This document shows, in pieces, positions 19,385-27,396 of a stretch of 64,000 nucleotides of DNA. Made by a program: the position numbers and the translations under genes. Within the stretch, counting starts at the first letter, position 1, and every line of letters begins with the position of its first letter. Below the pieces are notes generated by a model. The model worked only from the letters and a program-made list of their open reading frames with translations. It had not been told where the DNA came from and made no database searches. Source of the stretch: Lacunisphaera limnophila. Lineage in GTDB: Bacteria; Verrucomicrobiota; Verrucomicrobiia; Opitutales; Opitutaceae. Location of the stretch: the NCBI RefSeq assembly GCF_001746835.1, contig NZ_CP016094.1, positions 1,488,001-1,552,000 on the forward strand. Direction: 5' to 3'.

Positions 19385-20362
19385 ATGCTCCGCCGACTCC
19401 TCCTCACCCTGATCCTGGGCGCGAGCACACGTCTCGCAGCCGACCCCGTGTACCTGTTCACCTATTTCACCAAGAACGGCGAGGACGGCCTGCACCTCGC
19501 TTGGTCGGAGGATGGCTACAAGTGGCAGGCGCTGAACGAGGGACGTAGCTTGCTCGCGCCGCTCATCGGCTCGAAGGAGAAACTCATGCGCGATCCCTGC
19601 GTGGTGCGCGGGCCGGACGGGACCTACCACCTGGTATGGACCTCAGGCTGGTGGGAGCGCGGCATCGGCTACGCCTCGACCAAGGATTTTATCACCTGGT
19701 CGGACCAGAAGGAAATCCCGGTGATGGCCCACGAGCCCACCGCGCGGAACAGCTGGGCACCCGAGATCGTGTACGACGAGGCCAAGGGGGAATTCCTGAT
19801 CTTCTGGGCCACGACGATTCGCGGACGGTTTCCGGCCACCTCCGGCGCCTCCGAGGATGACCTCAACCACCGGATGTATGGCACCACGACGAAGGACTTC
19901 GTGACCTTCACGCCGACGGCCTTGTTCTACGACCCCGGTTTCAACTGCATCGACGCGACCTTCCTGCAGGCCGACGGTAAGCGCTGGCTCGTGATCAAGG
20001 ATGAGACCAAGTTCCCGACGCCGGCGAAGAACCTGCGGATCGGCCCGGCCGGGAGCCTGCGCGGACCTTTTGGGCCTTTGTCGGCGCCCTTCTCTCCTCC
20101 CGGACTCTGGGTCGAGGGCCCGACCGCGGTGAAGATCGGCGACGAGTACCTGGTCTATTTCGACGCCTACACGCAGAAACACTACAGCGCCATGCGCTCG
20201 CGCGACCTGGTCAATTGGGAGCAGATCCCCGCCGGCGAACTCCACTTTCCCTTCGAGGGCACCCCCGAGCGCATGCGGCATGGCACCGTGATCGAGGTGC
20301 CCCGCGCGCTCATCGAGCGGCTGCGGTCGGCGACACCCCCGCATGCACCGCAAAATCCCTGA
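19385..20362 (+). CDS. GH43-like glycosidase (arabinosidase/xylosidase/galactosidase type)
   Basis: A 325-residue secreted protein with a signal peptide (1-18) and a five-bladed beta-propeller of the GH43 type. RDPCVV (69-74) supplies the second catalytic Asp, ARNSWAPEIVYDE is the blade II pattern, and Glu244 in LWVEGPTAV is the likely acid. It starts two bases after the GH2 stop, so it is co-translated with it. The last 53 bases overlap the 3' end of the convergent DUF6250-like gene, and the final residues (ATPPHAPQNP) are encoded there. The substrate is probably an arabinoside or galactoside of RG-I side chains. Confidence 0.82.
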   Translation: MLRRLLLTLILGASTRLAADPVYLFTYFTKNGEDGLHLAWSEDGYKWQALNEGRSLLAPLIGSKEKLMRDPCVVRGPDGTYHLVWTSGWWERGIGYASTKDFITWSDQKEIPVMAHEPTARNSWAPEIVYDEAKGEFLIFWATTIRGRFPATSGASEDDLNHRMYGTTTKDFVTFTPTALFYDPGFNCIDATFLQADGKRWLVIKDETKFPTPAKNLRIGPAGSLRGPFGPLSAPFSPPGLWVEGPTAVKIGDEYLVYFDAYTQKHYSAMRSRDLVNWEQIPAGELHFPFEGTPERMRHGTVIEVPRALIERLRSATPPHAPQNP

Positions 20363-21002
20363 TCTCGATCTGGCTGTCCACCGAGCGGAAGCCGAACCAG
20401 CCGCTGCGCAACGGGGCGGGGTCCGTCCAGTCGAACACCACCTCGCCGTCGCGGATGAACTGCACGCGACCGTTTTCGTCCGCGGTGATCGTGATCCGGT
20501 AGGCCTGGTCGGGCTGCAGCAGGAACTCCGGGGCCGAGAGATCGTGCGCCGGCAGGAGCGGGCGCGCGCCGGTGCCGTCATAACGGCGGAAGCGCGTCGT
20601 GGTGTTAGTGTTCCCGCCGTAGCCGACGTAGTAGGTGCGCAATGCATCGTAAGAGGCGAAGGTCCCGTCGCGTCGCCCCGCCCCCGGGGCGAAAAGATCC
20701 CCGTCCGGCTGCGCCGGATCCGTCGCCATCCAGAAGCAATTCAAGTCCGATACCCGCCCGGTGGACCGCACCGTCGCGGTGTAGCTGATGGTCACGGGCG
20801 CCGTCAGGCGGTGCCGGAACCACACCGTGATCCCGGTCCGGTTGGTGATTGTCATGCCCGTGCCCTCGTCGAAGGCCAGCCGGGCGGTAGCGGCCGCTTC
20901 CACCCGCCACAGGTCGCCCGATTTGAAAACGTCCCGGAACAGCGGGGCCTCCGCCCGCAGGAATCCCGGCAACAGCATCACCCCCAGCAGCCACTTGCTC
21001 AT
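20310..21002 (-). CDS. secreted DUF6250-like protein (rhamnogalacturonan-locus family)
   Basis: A 230-residue protein with a signal peptide (1-17) and a concanavalin-like beta-sandwich. Features I recognise from DUF6250 proteins are FRDVFKSGDLWRVE, VWFRHRL, RVSDLNCFWMATDP and YVGYGGNTNTTTRFRRYDG. Such proteins recur in pectin/RG loci; the activity is not known to me and may be carbohydrate binding or lytic. ATG 21002 is preceded by GGAGGC, the only clear Shine-Dalgarno-like start I saw here. It diverges from the tandem CE12 gene (57 bases) and overlaps the GH43-like gene tail-to-tail by 53 bases. Confidence 0.75.
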   Translation of the reverse strand: MSKWLLGVMLLPGFLRAEAPLFRDVFKSGDLWRVEAAATARLAFDEGTGMTITNRTGITVWFRHRLTAPVTISYTATVRSTGRVSDLNCFWMATDPAQPDGDLFAPGAGRRDGTFASYDALRTYYVGYGGNTNTTTRFRRYDGTGARPLLPAHDLSAPEFLLQPDQAYRITITADENGRVQFIRDGEVVFDWTDPAPLRSGWFGFRSVDSQIEIRDFAVHAGVSPTAAAR

Positions 21003-21059
21003 GCCTCCAGCACACGCGCCGGGCGTGGATAGGCCACTGCAAAATCCCTTTTCGCTGTC

Positions 21060-22664
21060 ATGATAATTCCCCTCGTCCGATTCCTGCCGCTGCTGCTGTC
21101 CCTCACGGTTGCCTCGACCGCCGCCACCGACCTGCCCGTCAACCCCGCGGCGGAGAACCGTCCCCTTGATCCGGCGCTGCCCACGCTGTTCATTGCGGGC
21201 GATTCGACCGCCGCGCCGGGGAGCGAGGCGTCCTTGGGGTGGGGCGTGCCCTTTCCCGACTACTTTGATCCCGCGAAGATCAACGTGGTGAACCTGGCCC
21301 GCGGCGGACGCAGCAGCCGCACGTTCATCACGGAGGGCCTCTGGGACAGGCTGATCGCGCAGGTGAAGGCCGGGGATTTCGTGCTCATCCAGTTCGGCCA
21401 CAACGATGGCAGCCCGGTCAACGAGGAGGCCACCGTGCCACCCGAGCGCCGGCGTTCGCGCGGCAGCCTGCCCGGGCTGGGCGAGGAGACGGTCGAGATC
21501 GACAACATCGTGACAGGCCGGCACGAGGTCATCCGCACCTTCGGTTGGTATCTTCGGAAGATGATCGCGGACGTGCAGGCGAAGGGCGCCACGCCGATCC
21601 TGCTCTCGCTGACAGTCCGCCACCTTTGGACAGACGGCAGGGTCGAGCGCGGTTCGGGCCAATACCGGGTGTGGATCCGCGAACTCGCCCGCAGCGCCGG
21701 GATTGGATTCATCGATCACACGCGCCTGATCGCCGACGAGTACCAACGCCGCGGCGAGGCGGCGGTGAAGGAGCTTTTTCCCCGCGATTACGTGCACACC
21801 AGCGCGGCCGGGGCCGATCTGAACGCGGCCCTGGTGGTCGCCGGGCTCAAAGGTTTGCGGCCCGTTCCGTTTAAAGAGGTGTATTCCTCTAGAGGGGAAG
21901 CCGTGGAAGCCGATCGCATCGGCTGGTTGAACCTGCCGGAGCCGGCGGACCCCAAGCTGCCTTCGCTCGTCCTCATCGGCGACTCGACCGTGCGCAACGG
22001 CGGGGGCGACGGGGCCAACGGGGAGTGGGGCTGGGGCGATTTCCTCGGCGCGCATTTTGATCCCGCCAAGGTCAATCTCGTGAACCGCGCCATCGGCGGG
22101 CTCAGCAGCCGCACCTTCCGCACGCAGGGACACTGGGAGCGGGCGCTCACGCTGGTCAAACCGGGTGACTTCGTCCTGATGCAGTTCGGCCACAATGATG
22201 CTGCGCCCTTGAACGACGACCAACGCGCCCGGGGCACGATCAAGGGCACGGGGGAGGAGACCGAGGCGATCGACAACCTGCTGACCAAGCAGCCCGAGGT
22301 CGTGCACACCTACGGCTGGTATCTGCGGCAGTACATCCGGGAGGCGCGGGCCGCGGGCGCCACGCCGGTCGTCTGCTCGCCCGTCCCGCGAAAGACCTGG
22401 CAGGACGATCGCATCGTTCGTTCGACGACCGACGGTTATGCGGCCTGGGCGCGGCAGGTGGCGGAGCAGGAGGGCGCCGCCTTCGTCGACTTGAATGACC
22501 TGGTTGCCACCCGCTACGAGGCGCTGGGCGCCGAGGCGGTGAATACGCTCTTCGCCGATGCCCATACCCACACCAGCCGCGCGGGGGCCGAGCTGAATGC
22601 CGGCTTGGTGGCGGGCGCGCTGCGGGCTTTGCCGGGGGATCCGCTGGCCGCGTGGGCGAAGTGA
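21060..22664 (+). CDS. tandem two-domain CE12 rhamnogalacturonan acetylesterase
   Basis: A 534-residue secreted protein made of two SGNH/GDSL esterase domains. Domain 1 (about 40-275) has FIAGDST (Ser49), GHND near 115 and DYVH (Asp243, His246). Domain 2 (about 300-530) has LIGDST (Ser309), GHND near 380 and ADAHTH (His504). Shared stretches such as RTFGWYLRKMI versus HTYGWYLRQYI show internal duplication. CE12 enzymes remove acetyl groups from galacturonic acid in RG-I. In domain 2 the Asp lies four rather than three residues before the His, with Ala at the usual Asp position, so its activity needs testing. Signal peptide about 1-22. Confidence 0.88.
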   Translation: MIIPLVRFLPLLLSLTVASTAATDLPVNPAAENRPLDPALPTLFIAGDSTAAPGSEASLGWGVPFPDYFDPAKINVVNLARGGRSSRTFITEGLWDRLIAQVKAGDFVLIQFGHNDGSPVNEEATVPPERRRSRGSLPGLGEETVEIDNIVTGRHEVIRTFGWYLRKMIADVQAKGATPILLSLTVRHLWTDGRVERGSGQYRVWIRELARSAGIGFIDHTRLIADEYQRRGEAAVKELFPRDYVHTSAAGADLNAALVVAGLKGLRPVPFKEVYSSRGEAVEADRIGWLNLPEPADPKLPSLVLIGDSTVRNGGGDGANGEWGWGDFLGAHFDPAKVNLVNRAIGGLSSRTFRTQGHWERALTLVKPGDFVLMQFGHNDAAPLNDDQRARGTIKGTGEETEAIDNLLTKQPEVVHTYGWYLRQYIREARAAGATPVVCSPVPRKTWQDDRIVRSTTDGYAAWARQVAEQEGAAFVDLNDLVATRYEALGAEAVNTLFADAHTHTSRAGAELNAGLVAGALRALPGDPLAAWAK

Positions 22665-22710
22665 TTTTTGTGGGGCGGGATCTCCGCATCCCAGCCTATG
22701 GGCAAACCGC

Positions 22711-23742
22711 TTACCCGCCCGTCGCCGCCGCGCGCAGGGTCGGGCCCTCGAGGAAGCGGGCGGGGATGGTCGTGAGCGAGGGTTGCACCGGGATGCCGAG
22801 CTCGTTGTGCAGCAGCTGGCCGATCACCAGTTCCGCGGCGCGCGCGCCGATCTGAGCGGGCTGGAAATCGAGGGCGGCGCAGGGCTCGGTCGTGCGCAGC
22901 GAGTTCAGGCAAACGAAGCCGTGGGTCTTCGGCAGCCGGGCACCACAGCTGCGCATCCACTCGATGGCCTCCGGAAAGTGGCCGATCACGACGTCGGGCT
23001 TGTGCTTGCGGAACCAGGGAATGAAATCCTCCCGCGAGAGGTTGGTCGTGCGCAGGGCGGGTACCTCGACGAGGCCCGTCAGGTATTTCTGGTGGGCGAG
23101 GAAGGCGCCTTCCCAGCGATACTGCAGGCGCTCATCGATCGCGATCTCCATGAACAGGCCGGGCCGGCGGTACCCGCGCTCGTGCAGCTCGCGCAGCAGC
23201 ATGACCATCGAGCGGTAATGGTCCAGGCACACGCAGTGCAGGGGCGGGTGATTGATGAAGAGGTCGGCATAGACCGCCGTGTAACGCTCCCAATTCAGGC
23301 CGGAGAGGTCGGGCAGGCCGGAGGCGGGCAACAGGACCAGACCTTGGATATTCCGGGTGTGCAGGATCGTGTCGAGGCGGTTGAGCCGCATGCCCTCGGG
23401 TCCGAGCTCGAAGCGCTCCATCTTGAAGCCGAGCTCGCCGGCGCGGTCTGCGATGCCCTTCAGCACCGCTTCGTTGTACCGCACGGCATGCGCCGGGCGT
23501 TTGGCGTCGACGATCTCCAGCGCCGCCAGCACGCCGCGGAACTGCTGGCCCCGCGAGCGTCGTAGTTGCGACATGACCGCGCCGGTCAGCGGGTTGTGCT
23601 CGTAGCCGGCCTCCTTCGCCGCCTCGCGGACGCGCCGGACCGTGTCGGCCTTCACGCGCGGGGAACCGCGGAGGGCGTCGGAAATGGTCGTGCGGGATAG
23701 GCCAAGCGTCTTGGCCAGGGTGCGCAGCGTCGGGGCGGACAT
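22711..23742 (-). CDS. LacI-family transcriptional regulator
   Basis: A 343-residue cytoplasmic repressor. The N-terminal helix-turn-helix (TLRTLAKTLGLSRTTISDAL, residues 5-24) and hinge are followed by a type I periplasmic-binding-like sensor domain. It uses VYADL and LDHYRSM motifs and ends in the usual FLEGPTLR segment. The ATG is preceded by CACCCC. Located between the CE12 esterase and rhamnose mutarotase genes, it is the best local candidate to bind motif 1 (TCGGACWGTC), one copy of which is 200 bases upstream of its start on the other side of the gap. The inducer is unknown, possibly rhamnose or an RG fragment. Confidence 0.9.
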   Translation of the reverse strand: MSAPTLRTLAKTLGLSRTTISDALRGSPRVKADTVRRVREAAKEAGYEHNPLTGAVMSQLRRSRGQQFRGVLAALEIVDAKRPAHAVRYNEAVLKGIADRAGELGFKMERFELGPEGMRLNRLDTILHTRNIQGLVLLPASGLPDLSGLNWERYTAVYADLFINHPPLHCVCLDHYRSMVMLLRELHERGYRRPGLFMEIAIDERLQYRWEGAFLAHQKYLTGLVEVPALRTTNLSREDFIPWFRKHKPDVVIGHFPEAIEWMRSCGARLPKTHGFVCLNSLRTTEPCAALDFQPAQIGARAAELVIGQLLHNELGIPVQPSLTTIPARFLEGPTLRAAATGG

Positions 23743-23845
23743 GGGGTGCGCCTAAACTCCGCGGATCCCACCAAAGCTCAACGCCAAATTCGGAGCGTCC
23801 GATTTAGGGAGGGATCCCGGTCCGACGATGCGGCCCGAACCCTTT

Positions 23846-23913
23846 CCGCGGATGACGCGGATGGCCGCGGATCAATCCGGGCCCTTATCCGCGAGAATCC
23901 GCGCTATCCGCGG
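23846..23913. repeat. inverted repeat built of CGCGGAT units
   Basis: The left arm (23846-23872) has three spaced GCGGAT units and the right arm (23887-23913) three ATCCGC units. The two 27-base arms match at all but five positions around a 14-base spacer. The phrase GCGGATTACACGGAT at 58840-58855 is related, suggesting a dispersed extragenic repeat. Confidence 0.6.
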
Positions 23914-23942
23914 GGAATCCTGGTTCCGCCATGGTTGGCTGG

Positions 23943-23952
23943 TCGGACTGTC
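23943..23952 (+). promoter_or_regulatory. candidate operator, motif 1 (TCGGACTGTC)
   Basis: GGTCGGACTGTCC in the LacI/RhaM gap contains the exact palindrome core GGAC-T-GTCC. It is 92 bases before the rhamnose mutarotase start and 200 bases from the LacI start. Confidence 0.5.
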
Positions 23953-24044
23953 CCTGCAGCTTGCGCTTGGTTCTACGCGCAAACCGGTGAAGAGTGGCTC
24001 CATCCCCCACGCCGGGATTCGTTCCGGCTGACCTTTCTCTCTGT

Positions 24045-24359
24045 ATGATCCGCCAAGCCTTTGTCATGTCGGTCCACCCCGGCCACGAGCAGGAATACGA
24101 GCGCCGGCACCGCCCTATCTGGCCCGAGCTGGAGAAGGTGCTCAAGGACCACGGCGTCCACAACTACTCGATCTTCCTGCACCCCGGCACCCGCCAGCTC
24201 TTCGCCTACGCCGAGATCGAGGACGAGGCCCGCTGGCAGGCCATCGCCGCCACGCCCGAATGCCAGCGCTGGTGGGTGCACATGGGCGAGGTGATGCCTT
24301 CCAACCCCGACCACAGTCCGGTCGCGACGCCGCTGCGCGAGGTATTTCATATCGATTGA
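24045..24359 (+). CDS. rhaM: L-rhamnose mutarotase
   Basis: A 104-residue cytoplasmic protein that I recognise as RhaM, which interconverts alpha- and beta-L-rhamnopyranose so that rhamnose can be metabolised. Nearly the whole length matches the family: [62 protein letters not shown] and a LREVF terminus. Its length equals the E. coli protein, which fixes the start at 24045; a longer upstream reading was rejected. It is strong evidence that this locus handles rhamnose, although rhaA, rhaB and rhaD equivalents are not here. Confidence 0.95.
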   Translation: MIRQAFVMSVHPGHEQEYERRHRPIWPELEKVLKDHGVHNYSIFLHPGTRQLFAYAEIEDEARWQAIAATPECQRWWVHMGEVMPSNPDHSPVATPLREVFHID

Positions 24360-24374
24360 GAATCCCCACCCCCC

Positions 24375-24444
24375 GTGGGCGATGAGCTTGCTCACGCTAC
24401 GCCCACGCTGAAGTGATCGTGGCGCCAGCGAGCTGGCCGCCCAC
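24375..24444. repeat. imperfect inverted repeat (GTGGGCG...CGCCCAC)
   Basis: Between rhaM and the PL26 gene, a 23-base left arm beginning GTGGGCGATGAGCTTGCTC pairs with the right arm ending GAGCTGGCCGCCCAC at 17 of 23 positions. A shorter nested pair GTGGGCG/CGCCCAC lies within. It looks like an extragenic repeat, with possible terminator activity for rhaM. Confidence 0.5.
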
Positions 24445-24515
24445 AAGGCTCTGACAATTCGCCCCCTCTCAGATCCCGGCCCCAGATCCTCTACCCCCTG
24501 ACCCCAATTCTGCCC

Positions 24516-27323
24516 ATGTCCTCCCTGACCCGTCGCGAGTTTGTCCGTAAAACCACCCTTGTGGCGGCGGCCGCCCAGCTGGCGACCAGCCTGCGGGCCA
24601 CGTCGACCGGGTCCGCTCCCGCACCGGCCGCTCCGGTCCGTGCTCCTGATACCCTGCACTGGCTGGAAGGAACGCCCGCGGCCCTGCCCGGAGCGACCTG
24701 GGGCCGGCCCTGGCCGCGGGGGCAGCATCCGCGGGATACCACCTTTCAATTGCAGACGACCGACGGGGCCGCGGTGCCGCTGCAGAGCTGGCCGCTGGCC
24801 TTCTGGCCGGATGGCTCCCTCAAGTGGACGGCCCACGCCATTCCCGCCGATGCCCCAGCCAGCGCGGAATACCGGATAACCGCCGGTTCACCGGCGGCGC
24901 CGGCGCGTCCGGTAAAGGTCACCGAGAGCGCGGAGGCCGTGGAAATCGACACCGGCGTGATCCGCGCCGTCATCGGCCGCCGCGGCGGCGACCTGATCCG
25001 CACCATCACCCGCGACGGGAAAGAAATCGCCCGGGCCGGCCGGCTGGTGTGTCAGCTCCAGAACCGTCGCGACCCCGCCGCGATCCGGGTGGAATCGTTC
25101 ACCGGGGAGATCGCCGCGGTCACGGTCGAGCAGGCCGGACCGGTGCGGGCTGTGGTGAAGATCGAGGGCAAACATCGGCAAACAGGAGGCCCTTCGACGG
25201 GTTCGACAAGCTCACCGCAGGCGGGCTCAGGGCAATCGGGCCCACGGCCCGATTGGCTCCCGTTTGTCGTCCGGCTTTATTTCCACGCCGGCGGGGAGAT
25301 GGTGCGCGTGATGCACACCATCCTCTTCGACGGCAACGCGGAGCAGGATTTCATTTCCGGCCTGGGCGTGAGTTTCACCGTGCCGTTGCGCGGTGAGCTG
25401 TACGATCGGCACGTGCGCTTCAGCGGACCGGACCGCGGCGTGTTTGGCGAGGCCGTGCGCGGGCTCACCGGCCTGCGCCGTGATCCGGGCAAAGCGGTCA
25501 AGGAAGCCCAGGTCGCCGGCCGCGCCACGCCGCCGCTGGCGGAGTGGGACCAGCGCGTCGTGGAACGCCTGCAATACGTCCCGGCCTACGCCGACTGGAC
25601 CCTCCTACAGGCCAATGCCGATGGTTTCCAGCTCCGCAAACGCACCCACGCGGGCCACACCTGGCTCGATGCCGCGCAGGGCCAGCGCGCGGGTGGGCTC
25701 GGCTACATCGGTACGCCAGCGGGTGGCGTCGCCTTCGGCCTGCGCAATTTCTGGCAGAGCCACCCCGCGCAGTTCGACATCCGTGGCGCCACCGGCGATG
25801 CGGCGACCGTGACCGCCTGGCTGTGGGCGCCCGACGCCGCCCCGATGGACCTGCGCCCGTATCACGACGGGCTCGGCATGGACACCTTCGACAAGCAATA
25901 TAACGGCGGCCTCGAGATCACCTACGAGGATTACGAACCCGGTTTCAACTCGCCCGAGGGGGTCGCCCGCACGAGCGAGCTGCACCTGTGGTGCCTCGCC
26001 GCCACGCTCGCCCGCGAGACCCTCGCTGCGCTGCAGCGCACACTCGAGGCCCCGCCGATGCTCGCGAACTCGCCCGCTTGGCTGCACCAGTGCGAGGTGT
26101 TTGGGGCGATCTGGAATCCGTCGGACCGCTCGGTTCCGGCCCGGGCCGCGGTCGAGGATCGGCTGGCCGCGTATTTCGACTTCTACGTCGGCCAGCGGGA
26201 GCAGCGCCGCTGGTACGGCTACTGGAACTACGGCGATGTGATGCACACCTACGATGCCGACCGGCATGAGTGGCGCTATGACATCGGCGGCTTCGCGTGG
26301 GACAACTCCGAGCTTTCGACCGATCTGTGGCTCTGGCTTTACTACCTGCAGACCGGCCGGGCTGACGTCTTCCGTTTCGCGGAGGACATGACCCGCCACA
26401 CCGGGGAAGTGGATGTGCACCACCTCGGGCGCTTCGCCCCGCTCGGTTCGCGACACAACGTGCAGCACTGGGGTTGTAGCGCCAAGCAGCTGCGCATCAG
26501 CACCGCCACTAACCGCCGCTATTATTTCTACCTCACTGGCGACGAGCGGGTGGGCGACCTCATGCGCGAGCAGGTGGAGGCCGGCCGCGCGCTCCTGAAG
26601 TTCCCGCCAGGCCGCAAGCTGGCCTTTGCCAACGAGCAGGGCGACCAGTCCCGGGGCACGCCGACCAGCCCTGACAGCGTGGGCGCCAGTATGGGCACCG
26701 ACTGGGGCTCGCTCGCGGGCGCGTGGCTCACCGAGTGGGAGCGCACCGGCGACCCGAAGATGCGCGACCGTCTCATCGCGAGCATGCGGACCCTCGGGGC
26801 GCAGCCGAAGGGACTCTTCAGCACCGGCCTCATCCTCAATGTCGAGACGGGCGCCTTTGAGATCACGAAGAGCGACAAGGTCTCCGTGTCGCACCTCAAC
26901 GCCGTCTTCGGCCTCGTCGAGGTCTGCGCCGAGCTAATCGCGCTGCTCGACGTGCCCGCGTTCAAAACGGCCTGGCTCGACTACTGTGAGCTCTACAACG
27001 CGTCCGCCGAGGAGCAGACGAAGCGCCTGGGCTCGGCCCTGCGCGCCAACGGCCTGCGGCAGGGACACGCGCGGCTCACCGCCTACGCCGCCAAGCTCAA
27101 GGGCGACCCGGCGCTGGCGCAGCGGGCCTGGGCGGAATTTGCGCGGGATTGGCGCGGCCGCGAGAGCGCGACCGGCCGATTCCCGGTGACGCGCGTCGAG
27201 GGCCCGGCCGTGCTCCGTCCGGTGGACGAGGCGGTCTTCGTCTCGACCAACGACGCGGCGCAATGGGGCCTCGCCGCCATCCAGTGCCTGGCCCTTATCG
27301 GTGAACACCAGCCGGCGGGGTGA
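24516..27323 (+). CDS. PL26 / YetA-like exo-rhamnogalacturonan lyase family protein
   Basis: A 935-residue exported protein with a twin-arginine signal (RREFVRK, residues 6-12, then an Ala-rich core), so it is probably exported folded. The layout is an N-terminal RIFT-barrel-like beta domain (LHWLEGTPAALPGATWG, WPDGSLKWTAHA), a central domain, and a large (alpha/alpha) toroid (GYWNYGDVMHTYD, DNSELSTDLWLWLYYLQTGR). This order fits the PcRGLX/YetA family, whose fungal member is an exo-acting RG lyase. A Ser/Gly/Pro-rich segment (about residues 224-246) appears to be an inserted repeat. The GH105 gene follows after 73 bases and would process its unsaturated products. Confidence 0.83.
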   Translation: MSSLTRREFVRKTTLVAAAAQLATSLRATSTGSAPAPAAPVRAPDTLHWLEGTPAALPGATWGRPWPRGQHPRDTTFQLQTTDGAAVPLQSWPLAFWPDGSLKWTAHAIPADAPASAEYRITAGSPAAPARPVKVTESAEAVEIDTGVIRAVIGRRGGDLIRTITRDGKEIARAGRLVCQLQNRRDPAAIRVESFTGEIAAVTVEQAGPVRAVVKIEGKHRQTGGPSTGSTSSPQAGSGQSGPRPDWLPFVVRLYFHAGGEMVRVMHTILFDGNAEQDFISGLGVSFTVPLRGELYDRHVRFSGPDRGVFGEAVRGLTGLRRDPGKAVKEAQVAGRATPPLAEWDQRVVERLQYVPAYADWTLLQANADGFQLRKRTHAGHTWLDAAQGQRAGGLGYIGTPAGGVAFGLRNFWQSHPAQFDIRGATGDAATVTAWLWAPDAAPMDLRPYHDGLGMDTFDKQYNGGLEITYEDYEPGFNSPEGVARTSELHLWCLAATLARETLAALQRTLEAPPMLANSPAWLHQCEVFGAIWNPSDRSVPARAAVEDRLAAYFDFYVGQREQRRWYGYWNYGDVMHTYDADRHEWRYDIGGFAWDNSELSTDLWLWLYYLQTGRADVFRFAEDMTRHTGEVDVHHLGRFAPLGSRHNVQHWGCSAKQLRISTATNRRYYFYLTGDERVGDLMREQVEAGRALLKFPPGRKLAFANEQGDQSRGTPTSPDSVGASMGTDWGSLAGAWLTEWERTGDPKMRDRLIASMRTLGAQPKGLFSTGLILNVETGAFEITKSDKVSVSHLNAVFGLVEVCAELIALLDVPAFKTAWLDYCELYNASAEEQTKRLGSALRANGLRQGHARLTAYAAKLKGDPALAQRAWAEFARDWRGRESATGRFPVTRVEGPAVLRPVDEAVFVSTNDAAQWGLAAIQCLALIGEHQPAG
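25186..25252. repeat. probable dispersed repeat inserted in frame inside the PL26 gene
   Basis: The stretch beginning AGGCCCTTCGACGGGTTCG and continuing GACAAGCTCACCGCAGGCG, GGCTCAGGGCA reads like a common intergenic repeat (CTTCGACAAGCTCAGGG type) and codes for GPSTGSTSSPQAGSGQSGP. Flanking protein sequence (VVKIEGKH ... WLPFVVRLYF) is otherwise family-like. No second copy was found in the window, so repeat status rests on my recognition of the sequence type. Confidence 0.5.
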
Positions 27324-27396
27324 ACGTGAGTTCCGTGCATCCCGACGAAGCCAACGGGCTCCACCTACTTGATCCACACCGCCTCCACTCTTCCCC

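Larger units (their letters stand above)
23743..24044. other. 302-base divergent intergenic region between LacI and RhaM
   Basis: No gene is visible. It contains a long imperfect inverted repeat (23846-23913) and a copy of motif 1 (23943-23952). It should hold the promoters of both flanking divergent genes; I could not place -10/-35 boxes with confidence. Confidence 0.6.

Noticed and set aside
20310-22571. 753-residue minus-strand frame covering the tandem CE12 gene
   Set aside because: Only the last 230 residues (DUF6250-like) are protein-like and have their own signal peptide; the remainder is antisense to CE12.
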